From JAGQPD01 sp020426865 (GTDB lineage Bacteria; Planctomycetota; Planctomycetia; Pirellulales; Pirellulaceae), in assembly GCA_041399065.1 (NCBI GenBank), contig JAWKTN010000001.1, positions 372,001 through 436,000 on the forward strand: a DNA stretch of 64,000 bases, in the 5' to 3' direction. The position numbers and the translations under genes were made by a program. This document shows positions 55,801-64,000 of this stretch, piece by piece. Every line of letters begins with the position of its first letter. The first letter of the stretch is position 1. Under the pieces are notes generated by a model. The model saw only the letters and a list, made by a program, of their open reading frames with translations, was not told the DNA's origin and ran no database searches.

Positions 55801-56451
55801 ATGTCTTTTCTATTCCGCTGCGAGATCTGCCACGAAGTGCTGACGGCCGACGCCCAAATGCTCGGTACCCACCTCCCTTGCCCTGCCTGCGACGTTCCGT
55901 TGTGGCTGCCCGATACGCGTACCGATGAAACCGCCGCTGATTCGTCGTCCCCACCTGTGGACCGCGAAGCACGCGAACCCGATATTCGCTTTGGCAACCA
56001 TGATAAGGCGGGTGACGCCGAAATGGATATGACCCCGATGGTCGACGTGACATTCCTGTTGCTGATCTTTTTTATGGTCACGGCCGCGTTCACGATGCAA
56101 AAATCTTTCGAGCTGCCAACGCCGAAGGACGACACGCCAAGCCAACAGGCACGATCGATGCAGGACATTGAGGACGATCCCAGTTTCGTCGTCGTACGCA
56201 TCGACGAATTCAACACTTTTCACGTATTGGCCTCGTCCTGGGACGAAGAAAAAGAAGCACCCAGCGAGCAGGAACTGATTGTCAAACTTCGAGAGGCACG
56301 CCAGTCGGGTCGCGGCGGAATCGTCCCCTCCAGCTTGCTCGTCATGGCTCACGGCGATGCCTTGCACGAAAAAGTCGTTACCGCCATCGACGCCGGCGCC
56401 GAGGTGGGTATGGATGACGTAAAACTGACCACATTCGAGGGAGACGAATAA
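55801..56451 (+). CDS. ExbD-type protein with N-terminal zinc ribbon
   Basis: 216 residues. The first 35 residues form a four-cysteine zinc ribbon (C7, C10, C27, C30 in FRCEICHEVL...LPCPACDVPLW), which standard ExbD lacks. The ExbD span MDMTPMVDVTFLLLIFFMVTA with its aspartate follows at about 76-97, then a periplasmic domain (SLLVMAHGDALHEKVVTAIDAG). The ribbon lies on the cytoplasmic side and could bind a partner or sense metal or redox state (inference). It follows the first ExbD by three bases, so two different ExbD subunits probably share the channel. Confidence 0.88.
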   Translation: MSFLFRCEICHEVLTADAQMLGTHLPCPACDVPLWLPDTRTDETAADSSSPPVDREAREPDIRFGNHDKAGDAEMDMTPMVDVTFLLLIFFMVTAAFTMQKSFELPTPKDDTPSQQARSMQDIEDDPSFVVVRIDEFNTFHVLASSWDEEKEAPSEQELIVKLREARQSGRGGIVPSSLLVMAHGDALHEKVVTAIDAGAEVGMDDVKLTTFEGDE

Positions 56452-56531
56452 CTCCCTTTGAGCATTGCCGTACACGCATTAGACCGTTCGCCAGCCACGA
56501 CTCGGAAACAGAGACATCGACAGGATCGTAC

Positions 56532-59500
56532 ATGAGTGCATCGCGATTTATTGACTTGTTGGCCGACCGCAAACTGATCGACCCGAAAGTCGTCGATCGG
56601 CTTCGGGCCGCCTGCGCGAAGGCCACTCAGGAAGTCACCGCCGAAAAGGTCGCCAAGAAGCTCATTGCCGACGGCCATCTGACTCCCTTTCAGGCGAAGG
56701 AACTCGTTGATCTTGCCAATAAGCCAACCGATCCGGCGTCGAAAAAACCTCTCCTCGAAAACGACTCCCTGGAACTGCTGCCCATCGACGAGCTGCCATC
56801 GCCGCCGCCTGCTAATCGTTCGAACGACGAACTGGACTTGCTCCCCATCGACGACCACGACCACGATGACTTGCAGGTCGCTCACGACGATGACGATGCC
56901 GCTGAACTCGTCCCGCTTGACGACGAATCGGAACAACTCATTTTACTCGAGGACGAGGCGATTTCGGAGACGGCGACCGAGCCCACAGCTCGTACCGAAC
57001 GCGTCCCCGCACCGGCTTCCCCTGCCATTGAATTGACCGACGCCGATGCGATTGACGATCCGCATGACGCTAACGAATCGCCGGGGGTGTCTGATCGCGA
57101 TCCGCTCGCTGCCGATGATTTCGCCGAAACGGATCCGTCGACTCTGGTTTCCCGTAAACGCAAGCGTGGCTTCAGTCTTTTTGGCAGTGGCAACAAAAAG
57201 CGACGCGGGCACCGTTGGGATTCCCCATTGATGTTGGTCGGCGGTGGTGGCCTGCTGATCCTCCTGATCGTGGGATTTGTTCTCTACCTTTGGATCTTCA
57301 GCGATTCGGGGGACGAACGCTTTAATGTGGCAGAGGAGCATTACCGGCAGCAGTCGTACTCGAATGCCATCGAGGCTTACGACCGTTACTTGTCGAAATT
57401 CCCCAATCATGCGAAGGTCAGTCTGGCTCGCGTAAGACGCGGCATGGCGCGGCTGCGTCAGGCAGCCGAAGGCGCATCCGACTGGACTCGGCCGCTTTCC
57501 GTCGCCCAAGAGATACTCCCAACGATCCGTGCGGAGAGTGCATTTAGTGAGGCGAGACCGGAACTAAGCACACTGCTGCCTGACATCTACCGCGGCCTGG
57601 TGGACCAGGCCAAGAGGGCTGAGGGGAGCGACACGCAAACGGCCTTACTGCAAAATGCCAAAGAGGCCCGTCAACTCATCGATAACAGCGAATATCTTCC
57701 CTCCTCGCTGCTCCAGCCCCAATTGATTCGCATCGAGGAAGTCGAGGACGATATCACGTTACTTGAGCGTGACATCAATCGTGATAACGAACTAGCGACC
57801 ACCATCGAACGAATCCGCAAGGCCACGGAAACCAGTGATACTGCCGCGGCCTACGAATTCCGCAACGAGCTCTTGCGACAGTACCCAGGGCTCCGGCGTA
57901 ACGCTCAACTTCAGGACGTCGTCGCTGGTATTACGGCCAAAGAACGAGACAAAGTTTCGGTCAGCGACACGGTACAGTCATCGACAGTTGACGATCGTCC
58001 ACCGATCGCACGCCGGCAGGCGATCTTCGCCGCTTCCGAAGGCTCGACCGACGATCGACTGTCACATCGGTCGGTATTTGTGTTGATTGATGGCGCTCTG
58101 TATGGATTGCGGGCCACCGACGGTCAACTTCAGTGGCGAAGGTGGGTTGGGTTTCAGACCACTCTTCACCCACTTTCCGCCACGACAGCCAATGGGGACG
58201 ATGCAATCTTGCTCGATCAATTGCACAAGGAGGTCATCCGTCTGGACGGGGCAACAGGCAAACTGCAATGGCGATTTCCAACGCCGTCCGCGACGACAAG
58301 CCCCGTCCTGGCAGCCGACAAGCTCTACCTCGTCAACCACGAAAAACAAATGCTCGAGCTGGACGCGACCACCGGTCAACAGCGGCGAATCGTGAATGTG
58401 CCATTGCCAATCCCCGCCCCTCCGTGCGTTGGCGATCAAGTGCTCTACTTGCTGGGCGAACATTCGAGCTTGTATGCGCTAGACGCCCATACCCTGGCCT
58501 GCTCTGAGGTGTTGTATTTGGGACATGCTGCTGGTACCATCAACACCCCACCTGTCCTGGCCGGCGGGCTGCTGTTCATCTGCGAAAACGCTGGCCCCGA
58601 CTTCAGCTTGTTGCACGTCGTAGCGACGGATAGCAGTGGCTTGAAGCTGGGTAAGGTTGGAGACCCCATCCGGTTGGAAGGACAAGTTACCCGCGCACCG
58701 GTTGTCGACGGCCGTCGCGTGATTGTGACGACCGACCTCGGAGCGACCCACGTTTTCCAAGTCGACCCCGCTGACAATGAATCGCCTTTTCGGGAAGTCG
58801 CCGCGACGCGCGCCACGGCCACCCAACCCTCCAGTATTTACGTCTTGGCCAGGGGAAGCCGGATATGGTCGGCCGATTATCGGTTGACATCCTATGTACT
58901 GCAGACATCGCGGGGCCAGTTGTCATCCGCCCAAATTGACTTCGACGGCGACGCGTTCGTTGCGCCCTTGACGCTGTACGGCGATGTACTCCTCTCCATC
59001 CGCCGGCCCAAACGTTCGACCTCCACGATGGTCGTGGCAACCAACGTGGCGGAGAACGCGAACGCGCGCAATGCCTCCAAGCCAATCTGGCAAACTGAGC
59101 TCGCTTCACCTTCGTCCGGGTTCCTCACGATCGATCGCACTCGAAAATCGCTCGTCTACCTGACGGCCAATGGCAACCTCTGGGAGGTCACCTCCGACGT
59201 TTGGCAACGCGGAGTGGCCAATGCTCCAATATCGAAGGGCCGAGTTGCTGGAAACGGCTGGTCGCATGCCATCGCGCTGGAAGATGATTCGGCAGTTCTT
59301 ACCAGCGAACCTCCATCGGCCGAGCTTCTGATCTACGATCCGAAATCACCATCCATGCGGTTACGGTCATCCGAATTGAAGGTCGGTGACGAGACGCTCA
59401 GTTGCTTGCCAATGGCTTTTTCGAGATACCTGGTCGCTTGCGTCCCCACGGGACAGGTGCAACTGGTGGATCCGCAAACCGGACAACCAAAAGTTCTTCC

Positions 59501-60197
59501 GTTTCAACCCGCTCTTGCCGCCGGTGACCGCGTTCATTGGATCCAACCCACGATTACCGATCGCCAAAACCTGCAATTTGCCGTGGCGGATGCCAGTGGC
59601 CATGTCTACCGGCTAGCCATTCGAGCCAAACCGCAGCCACATCTCGCCGTGGATCGAGAGCAAGATCTTTCGCTCGAACTGGCCGCTGGATTGGCGACGG
59701 TTGGCAATACCATCTGGGCGGTGCAGCGACTTCCAGATGCCGACACCATGTTGTCTCTCGATAAGACGACACTCCAGCCGACGGACAGCATCGCGTTGAA
59801 CAGTCGCGTCGTCTGGGGACCGACTCTTGTGGGAGGCAATGTACTGATTGCCACCGACACCAGTGAATTATGCGCCTTCAAGGACCAGGGAAAAATGTGG
59901 ACCAGCAAGCTTCATGGCACGTCACTGGCATCCCCACCCTTGGCACGGAACGGCGAATTGATCGTTGCTTCGCGGGAGGGCATTTTTTGGCGCATCGATC
60001 CCGCATCCGGCGCATCGATCCCGTGGGACGGTAACGCTTCACCACCCCAAGACGTGTTCGACGCCGGGCAGCCGCTCGGTTCCGCGATGCTCACCGCCGC
60101 TTCCCGACTGTGGTTCACCGGAACCGACGGCACACTCTTCGAATTGGAGTTGGCGGAACCGGCTAGTCTGCAGGCCGCCGTCGAGGATGGCTCATGA
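56532..60197 (+). CDS. Membrane-anchored TPR and beta-propeller protein
   Basis: 1221 residues. The first 60 residues form a helical domain (FIDLLADRKLIDPKVVDRLRAAC... LTPFQAKELVDLA) seen at the N terminus of many planctomycete membrane proteins. An acidic linker (about 75-230) leads to a membrane span at about 233-256 (LMLVGGGGLLILLIVGFVLYLWIF). Periplasmic TPR-type helices follow (EEHYRQQSYSNAIEAYDRYLSKFPNH). A PQQ-type propeller fills most of the second half (RLDGATGKLQWRFPTP, ELDATTGQQRRIV). It probably docks the ExbB/D motor to other envelope parts. The stop overlaps the next start by four bases. Confidence 0.8.
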   Translation: MSASRFIDLLADRKLIDPKVVDRLRAACAKATQEVTAEKVAKKLIADGHLTPFQAKELVDLANKPTDPASKKPLLENDSLELLPIDELPSPPPANRSNDELDLLPIDDHDHDDLQVAHDDDDAAELVPLDDESEQLILLEDEAISETATEPTARTERVPAPASPAIELTDADAIDDPHDANESPGVSDRDPLAADDFAETDPSTLVSRKRKRGFSLFGSGNKKRRGHRWDSPLMLVGGGGLLILLIVGFVLYLWIFSDSGDERFNVAEEHYRQQSYSNAIEAYDRYLSKFPNHAKVSLARVRRGMARLRQAAEGASDWTRPLSVAQEILPTIRAESAFSEARPELSTLLPDIYRGLVDQAKRAEGSDTQTALLQNAKEARQLIDNSEYLPSSLLQPQLIRIEEVEDDITLLERDINRDNELATTIERIRKATETSDTAAAYEFRNELLRQYPGLRRNAQLQDVVAGITAKERDKVSVSDTVQSSTVDDRPPIARRQAIFAASEGSTDDRLSHRSVFVLIDGALYGLRATDGQLQWRRWVGFQTTLHPLSATTANGDDAILLDQLHKEVIRLDGATGKLQWRFPTPSATTSPVLAADKLYLVNHEKQMLELDATTGQQRRIVNVPLPIPAPPCVGDQVLYLLGEHSSLYALDAHTLACSEVLYLGHAAGTINTPPVLAGGLLFICENAGPDFSLLHVVATDSSGLKLGKVGDPIRLEGQVTRAPVVDGRRVIVTTDLGATHVFQVDPADNESPFREVAATRATATQPSSIYVLARGSRIWSADYRLTSYVLQTSRGQLSSAQIDFDGDAFVAPLTLYGDVLLSIRRPKRSTSTMVVATNVAENANARNASKPIWQTELASPSSGFLTIDRTRKSLVYLTANGNLWEVTSDVWQRGVANAPISKGRVAGNGWSHAIALEDDSAVLTSEPPSAELLIYDPKSPSMRLRSSELKVGDETLSCLPMAFSRYLVACVPTGQVQLVDPQTGQPKVLPFQPALAAGDRVHWIQPTITDRQNLQFAVADASGHVYRLAIRAKPQPHLAVDREQDLSLELAAGLATVGNTIWAVQRLPDADTMLSLDKTTLQPTDSIALNSRVVWGPTLVGGNVLIATDTSELCAFKDQGKMWTSKLHGTSLASPPLARNGELIVASREGIFWRIDPASGASIPWDGNASPPQDVFDAGQPLGSAMLTAASRLWFTGTDGTLFELELAEPASLQAAVEDGS

Positions 60198-62590
60198 CAC
60201 TGGTACCTGCCCGAGTCGCTCGATCGGTCATGCACTCACCCACCTGCAATCCGCAGGATGATAGTGGCTTTCGTGTCATGTCCTTAGTGTGGTCAGTTGC
60301 GATATCGTTCCTCGTGCTGCTTTCCTTTGCATTGTCCAACGCCCCGGCACAAACAACGGAACTCGCCATCTATGAAGAAGAACCCTTTGACCGCATTACA
60401 CTCGATGCGGCCAACAAGAATGCCGTCATCGAAGTCTTTCCAGTCGATTTCCCCGACGGAAAGATTCCGGAGTCGCCTCCGGCCGATGCTCAATTGCGCA
60501 TTCGCTTGCTGTCACGACCAGCCGAGCAATACGACGTAGCTTGGGGAGCGATTGCGAAATACGAGACGTTTCCCGACGTGGTATTGGACGAGGCTAATAA
60601 ACTGGTGGGACAAAAGCAGTTTGACGAAGCCTACCGTTGTTTCGCCTGGTTGCAGAGAGAATATCCTGAAATTGCCGGATTGGATGCTGCGGTTGGCAAC
60701 TTTGTCTTGCAGGACGCCGCCGACGCATATCGCGACGGCCGCTGGGACGAGGCGGTGACGTTGCTGGAAGAAGTAGCGAGACGCACTCCCAATCTGCCGG
60801 GTATCCAACGAAACCTCGCGGCAGTTACCGAAAAACTCGTGAGCCAATTCCTCAAAGAACGAAAGTTTCGTGCAGTCCGTCATTTCGCCACGCGATACGC
60901 GGAAAACACGCGTGCGGACGAGTTGCAGGCTAGTGCCAAGCGCTGGTCGGACTTATTGCAGAAGCTCGCCGAACAGCGGCGGGCCGCGGCAGAGAAATAC
61001 CTCGAGCAAGGGGACTTACGTAAGGCCCACGAGGCGACACGTGAACTGCTGGACATTTGGCCCGACCTGCCAGGCGCACAACAGCTAAGCGGGACGTTGA
61101 CGCAACGCTATCCATTAGTAACCATCGCGGTTTCAAGCTTCGGCCGTCCCGATCCGCTGGCGATTGACGAGTGGACCAGCCGACGCGATGGACGACTTCA
61201 GTGGCGATCGCTCGTGGAATTTGCCGGCTACTCGGCAGACGGAAGTCGCTACGAATGTCCCCTTGGTGAGTTGACGGTGCGCGACGATCTGCGCGGATTG
61301 ACGATTCAACTGCGAGAGTCCGATTCATCCTTGTCTCATATCAATGGATTTGACATATCGCGACGGCTGCTCTGGATGGCAGATGCCTCGCGGCCAGAGT
61401 ATTCACCATTCTGGTCGCGTGTCGCTGGGGCTATTTCCGTGACCGATGTATTCAATATCCATGTCGAATTGCGTCATCCGTCGCTACGTCCGGAAGCGTT
61501 GCTTCAGCCAACGCTCCGAGTCGCTGAATTGGAAGACGTGCCATCGATTGCACCTTATCTGCAGGAATCAGTCGATCGCCGCATGAAGCGCTTCGTGCTC
61601 AATCCGGACTACGCCTTTGGCAACAGCACCATGCCAGCCGAAGTGGTCCAGAAACTTGTCCCGGATGCACGGCAGGCAATCGCCGCTCTGGAACGACGTG
61701 AAGTCGACATGATCGACCGACTCTATCCGGCCGACGTTGCCCGATTGAAAGCCAAGAACCATCTAGTTGTCCAGCGGTACGCGGTTCCAACCCTGCACGT
61801 CCTGATCCCCAATTTCAGCAAGCCATTTATGCAAAGCCGCACGTTTCGCCGTGCGCTGGTATATGCCATCAGTCGCGATACGATCCTGAAGCGTGATTTG
61901 TTAGGCGGCCACGAATTGGCGGGTTGCCAGGTTATCTCGGGTCCCGTTCCGGCCGGCGTCGGCAGGGACGATCCTTCGGCGTACGCGTACAACACTAGCA
62001 TAGAACCGCGCGCCTACGACCCACGACTTGCCGCAACATTGATCCGCGTGGCGGCCGACCAACTGACGAAAGTGGCCGAGAAGGCCGGTGAACCAGCCCC
62101 GACGCTCAACGACATTGTGTTGGCCCATCCTCCCAATGAAGCCGCCCAGGTCGCCACGCAAGGCATCGCTCAATACCTTTCCAATGTTGGCCTGAATGTT
62201 ACCTTGCGGGAGCTTTCCCTCGAATCCCCATCTCTTGAAGATCAGGACTGGGATCTACGTTACGCGGAATTGACGATCGCCGAACCTGCGGATGATCTCC
62301 CGCGACTCTTGGGTACTCAGGGAGTCGTGCGTGGGGGGACGCCTTACTTGGAATTGGCCTTGCGTAAGCTGCAGCAGGCCACAACCTGGTCACAGGCTCG
62401 GCAAATTCTTTCCGACATCCATCGATTGGCTCACGAGGAGGTGACCGTCGTACCCCTTTGGCAGCTTTCAGAATTCATGGCGGCAAACGAAATGATCGAG
62501 GGAATTGGCAACGCCCCGGTGTCGTTGTTCGATTCAGTCGAAAACTGGCGAATCCGCAGCGACTCACCCTCGTCCGTCACTCAGCGATAA
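60194..62590 (+). CDS. TPR protein fused to a family 5 solute-binding domain
   Basis: 798 residues. After a signal segment (VWSVAISFLVLLSFALSNAPA, about 32-52) comes a TPR-like helical region (about 140-300, for example DAADAYRDGRWDEAVTLLEEV). An oligopeptide-type (SBP_bac_5-like) binding region follows, seen in FSKPFMQSRTFRRALVYAISRD, GPVPAGVGRDDPSAYAYN and DPRLAATLIRVA. In classical ABC systems such proteins feed a permease, but no ABC permease or ATPase is adjacent. A link to the ExbB/D cluster is therefore more likely. The ATG 60194 start gives a long N-terminal extension; an internal start near MSLVWSVAIS is possible. Confidence 0.8.
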   Translation: MTLVPARVARSVMHSPTCNPQDDSGFRVMSLVWSVAISFLVLLSFALSNAPAQTTELAIYEEEPFDRITLDAANKNAVIEVFPVDFPDGKIPESPPADAQLRIRLLSRPAEQYDVAWGAIAKYETFPDVVLDEANKLVGQKQFDEAYRCFAWLQREYPEIAGLDAAVGNFVLQDAADAYRDGRWDEAVTLLEEVARRTPNLPGIQRNLAAVTEKLVSQFLKERKFRAVRHFATRYAENTRADELQASAKRWSDLLQKLAEQRRAAAEKYLEQGDLRKAHEATRELLDIWPDLPGAQQLSGTLTQRYPLVTIAVSSFGRPDPLAIDEWTSRRDGRLQWRSLVEFAGYSADGSRYECPLGELTVRDDLRGLTIQLRESDSSLSHINGFDISRRLLWMADASRPEYSPFWSRVAGAISVTDVFNIHVELRHPSLRPEALLQPTLRVAELEDVPSIAPYLQESVDRRMKRFVLNPDYAFGNSTMPAEVVQKLVPDARQAIAALERREVDMIDRLYPADVARLKAKNHLVVQRYAVPTLHVLIPNFSKPFMQSRTFRRALVYAISRDTILKRDLLGGHELAGCQVISGPVPAGVGRDDPSAYAYNTSIEPRAYDPRLAATLIRVAADQLTKVAEKAGEPAPTLNDIVLAHPPNEAAQVATQGIAQYLSNVGLNVTLRELSLESPSLEDQDWDLRYAELTIAEPADDLPRLLGTQGVVRGGTPYLELALRKLQQATTWSQARQILSDIHRLAHEEVTVVPLWQLSEFMAANEMIEGIGNAPVSLFDSVENWRIRSDSPSSVTQR

Positions 62591-62592
62591 AC

Positions 62593-64000
62593 ATGTTGCG
62601 ACAACCACAAATCATCGACGTCTCTTCGCATCATTCACGGACAGCCTGCCGTGTGCTGTCATCGTGCATGGCGCACGTCGTTGGCGTGTTGTTGGTATGT
62701 TGCTTGCATACGAATAGTTCCCTAGCGGACGAAGTCTGGGATGTGGCGCCCTACCGAGTCCATGTTTGGATGGTCCTCGACAACTCGCCACGCACCCGTG
62801 ACACCTGGCAGGGGCAACAGCAAGTGTTGGAGGACCTCGTTGCATCTCAATTTGGCGCGGCGTGGCAGCTGCAGATCGAGCCTTCCCCCGTCGCCTGGAA
62901 CTCGCAAGGGGAGGACGGGAACGCTCTTTTGCCCGAATGGCAATCGATCCACGCGGTTTTTGCCCAACTCGACGCGACCGACAAGCTATTCGTCGTTCAT
63001 GTTGATGGCCTCCCAGACCTGACCTTCATGACGTCGTTCAGAGAATACGATTGCGCGACACGCACCTGGGGACCCGATCTATCGCGTCAGACCATACAAG
63101 CAGCTCGACTTGGTCGCGATGTGTTCCTCGGTATCCTCACAGCGTTCCAACCGATCGGTCGGATCGATCGCGTCCGCGACGATGGGGTCATCCTTCGAAT
63201 GCGTGCCGGCGTGCTCGCCGACGCTACCTCTTCACCGCTGATGCCTGCTCCAGGAGACATCTTGCGGCCGATACTGCGTCGTAACGACTCGGATGGCCAA
63301 CCTCGCGAGGGAGGCATCCAACCCGTACCATGGACCGTGTTGCAGACACAATCACGCGACCGCTCGACGGTCAAATGTCAGCTGCTCAGCGGACTGGCCA
63401 GCCCATTGCGTACGCGGAGTACTCGACGAGTGGAACGCTATGCGATCACCGCTCGACCGACGCACAACACGACGACTTTGGTGCTTCGCGACAAAACCGA
63501 CAACTCGAAACCGCTGATCGGATACGATGTCTACCGGAAGGACCCCGAAAGCAGTGCCAAGCATCTCGTTGGCCGCACCGATTGGCAGGGCCAGCTGTTG
63601 CTCGAACGCGGGGATGAGCCATTGCAAACGCTGTACATCAAGAACGGAGCTGCAGTTCTGTCGCGTCTGCCGCTGATTGTCGGTTTCGAACGACAAACGG
63701 TGGCCTATCTGACCGACGACAGCGCTCGACTTGAAGCCGAAGGCTTCCTGACGGGAATCCAAGAAGAGCTGGTCGACGTTGTTGTACGCCGCAAGATCAT
63801 GGCAGCACGAATTCAACAGCGAATTGAAAATAACCAACTGAACGAAGCGGAAAAGATGCTCGACGATATGCGTCTCCTGCCGACGCGCGAACAAATGTCA
63901 ATTAAGTTGCAAGATCGGCAACAGATGCTGACATCCAACGACCGCGGCATCCAGGCGCGCATCGACCGCCTATTCAGCGATACGTTTACGATTCTCAGCA
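62593..64000 (+). CDS. Secreted protein of unknown function (partial, runs off the window)
   Basis: The frame opens at ATG 62593, two bases past the previous stop, and has no stop for 469 codons to the window end. A hydrophobic stretch near residues 25-42 (SSCMAHVVGVLLVCCLHTN) may be a signal or anchor. The N-terminal domain is beta-rich (YRVHVWMVLDNSPRTRDTW, KLFVVHVDGLPDLTF). Around residue 295 there is TLVLRDKTDNSKPLIGYDVYRK, with a following DWQGQLLLERGDEPL, which looks like an Ig-like or carboxypeptidase-regulatory-like fold. The visible C terminus is helical and charged. No family was recognised. It is the eighth gene of the ExbBD cluster. Confidence 0.75.
   Translation, partial: MLRQPQIIDVSSHHSRTACRVLSSCMAHVVGVLLVCCLHTNSSLADEVWDVAPYRVHVWMVLDNSPRTRDTWQGQQQVLEDLVASQFGAAWQLQIEPSPVAWNSQGEDGNALLPEWQSIHAVFAQLDATDKLFVVHVDGLPDLTFMTSFREYDCATRTWGPDLSRQTIQAARLGRDVFLGILTAFQPIGRIDRVRDDGVILRMRAGVLADATSSPLMPAPGDILRPILRRNDSDGQPREGGIQPVPWTVLQTQSRDRSTVKCQLLSGLASPLRTRSTRRVERYAITARPTHNTTTLVLRDKTDNSKPLIGYDVYRKDPESSAKHLVGRTDWQGQLLLERGDEPLQTLYIKNGAAVLSRLPLIVGFERQTVAYLTDDSARLEAEGFLTGIQEELVDVVVRRKIMAARIQQRIENNQLNEAEKMLDDMRLLPTREQMSIKLQDRQQMLTSNDRGIQARIDRLFSDTFTILS

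Noticed and set aside
53616..56451. Standard Ton or Tol-Pal operon
   Set aside because: ExbB and ExbD are present, but no TonB signature, TolB, Pal or TonB-dependent receptor is seen in the window.

Overview
The window looks like a chromosomal segment of a planctomycete, most likely of the Pirellulales type (inference). The clues are a DUF1559 pseudopilin-like protein, a PVC-type membrane-bound dehydrogenase with HEAT repeats and a C-terminal heme site, two PEP-CTERM proteins (one with dockerin-like repeats), Gly-rich EF-hand proteins, very large secreted beta-rich proteins and several PQQ-type beta-propellers. Base composition looks moderately GC-rich. No tRNA, rRNA or CRISPR array was seen.

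Layout: 1-1220 holds an intact IS630-family element. 1246-8488 (minus strand) holds an overlapping ATP-grasp/metallopeptidase pair, a membrane protein plus beta-propeller that may be one frameshifted gene, and a large PVC-type dehydrogenase. 8954-20101 (plus) is an ECF sigma factor, an overlapping anti-sigma-like/vWA protein and a 2403-residue envelope protein. 20124-22859 has an acyltransferase-like membrane protein diverging from an FAD oxidoreductase. 22911-23599 is a perfectly periodic 44-bp non-coding tandem array. 23791-26170 has a frameshifted small Cys-rich membrane protein, a DUF1559 protein with a His/Asp/Glu-rich insert and an alpha/beta hydrolase. 26196-31090 (minus) is a compact operon of sodium/sugar symporter, galactokinase-like kinase and CbbX/SpoVK-like AAA protein. 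31498-36453 has secreted Gly-rich and EF-hand proteins, a second tandem array (15-bp unit) and a PEP-CTERM protein. 36601-43758 has citrate synthase, a STAS protein overlapping an HrpA helicase, a PilZ-like protein and a small hypothetical. 43921-50665 has gamma-glutamyltransferase diverging from an RND efflux pair.

The most interesting part is 51927-64000, a co-directional run that continues past the window edge. It encodes an alpha/alpha-toroid (squalene-cyclase-like) repeat protein, a single-span protein with TonB/TolA-like topology, an ExbB/TolQ channel, two ExbD proteins (one with an N-terminal zinc ribbon), a TPR/beta-propeller membrane protein, a TPR protein fused to an oligopeptide-type solute-binding domain, and a secreted protein of unknown type. 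I infer a proton-motive-force-driven cell-envelope machine that is not a standard Ton or Tol system. Two sequence-level oddities also stand out: the two tandem arrays share an ATCATCCTGCC core, and a hairpin buries the ribosome-binding site and start codon of the transposase.
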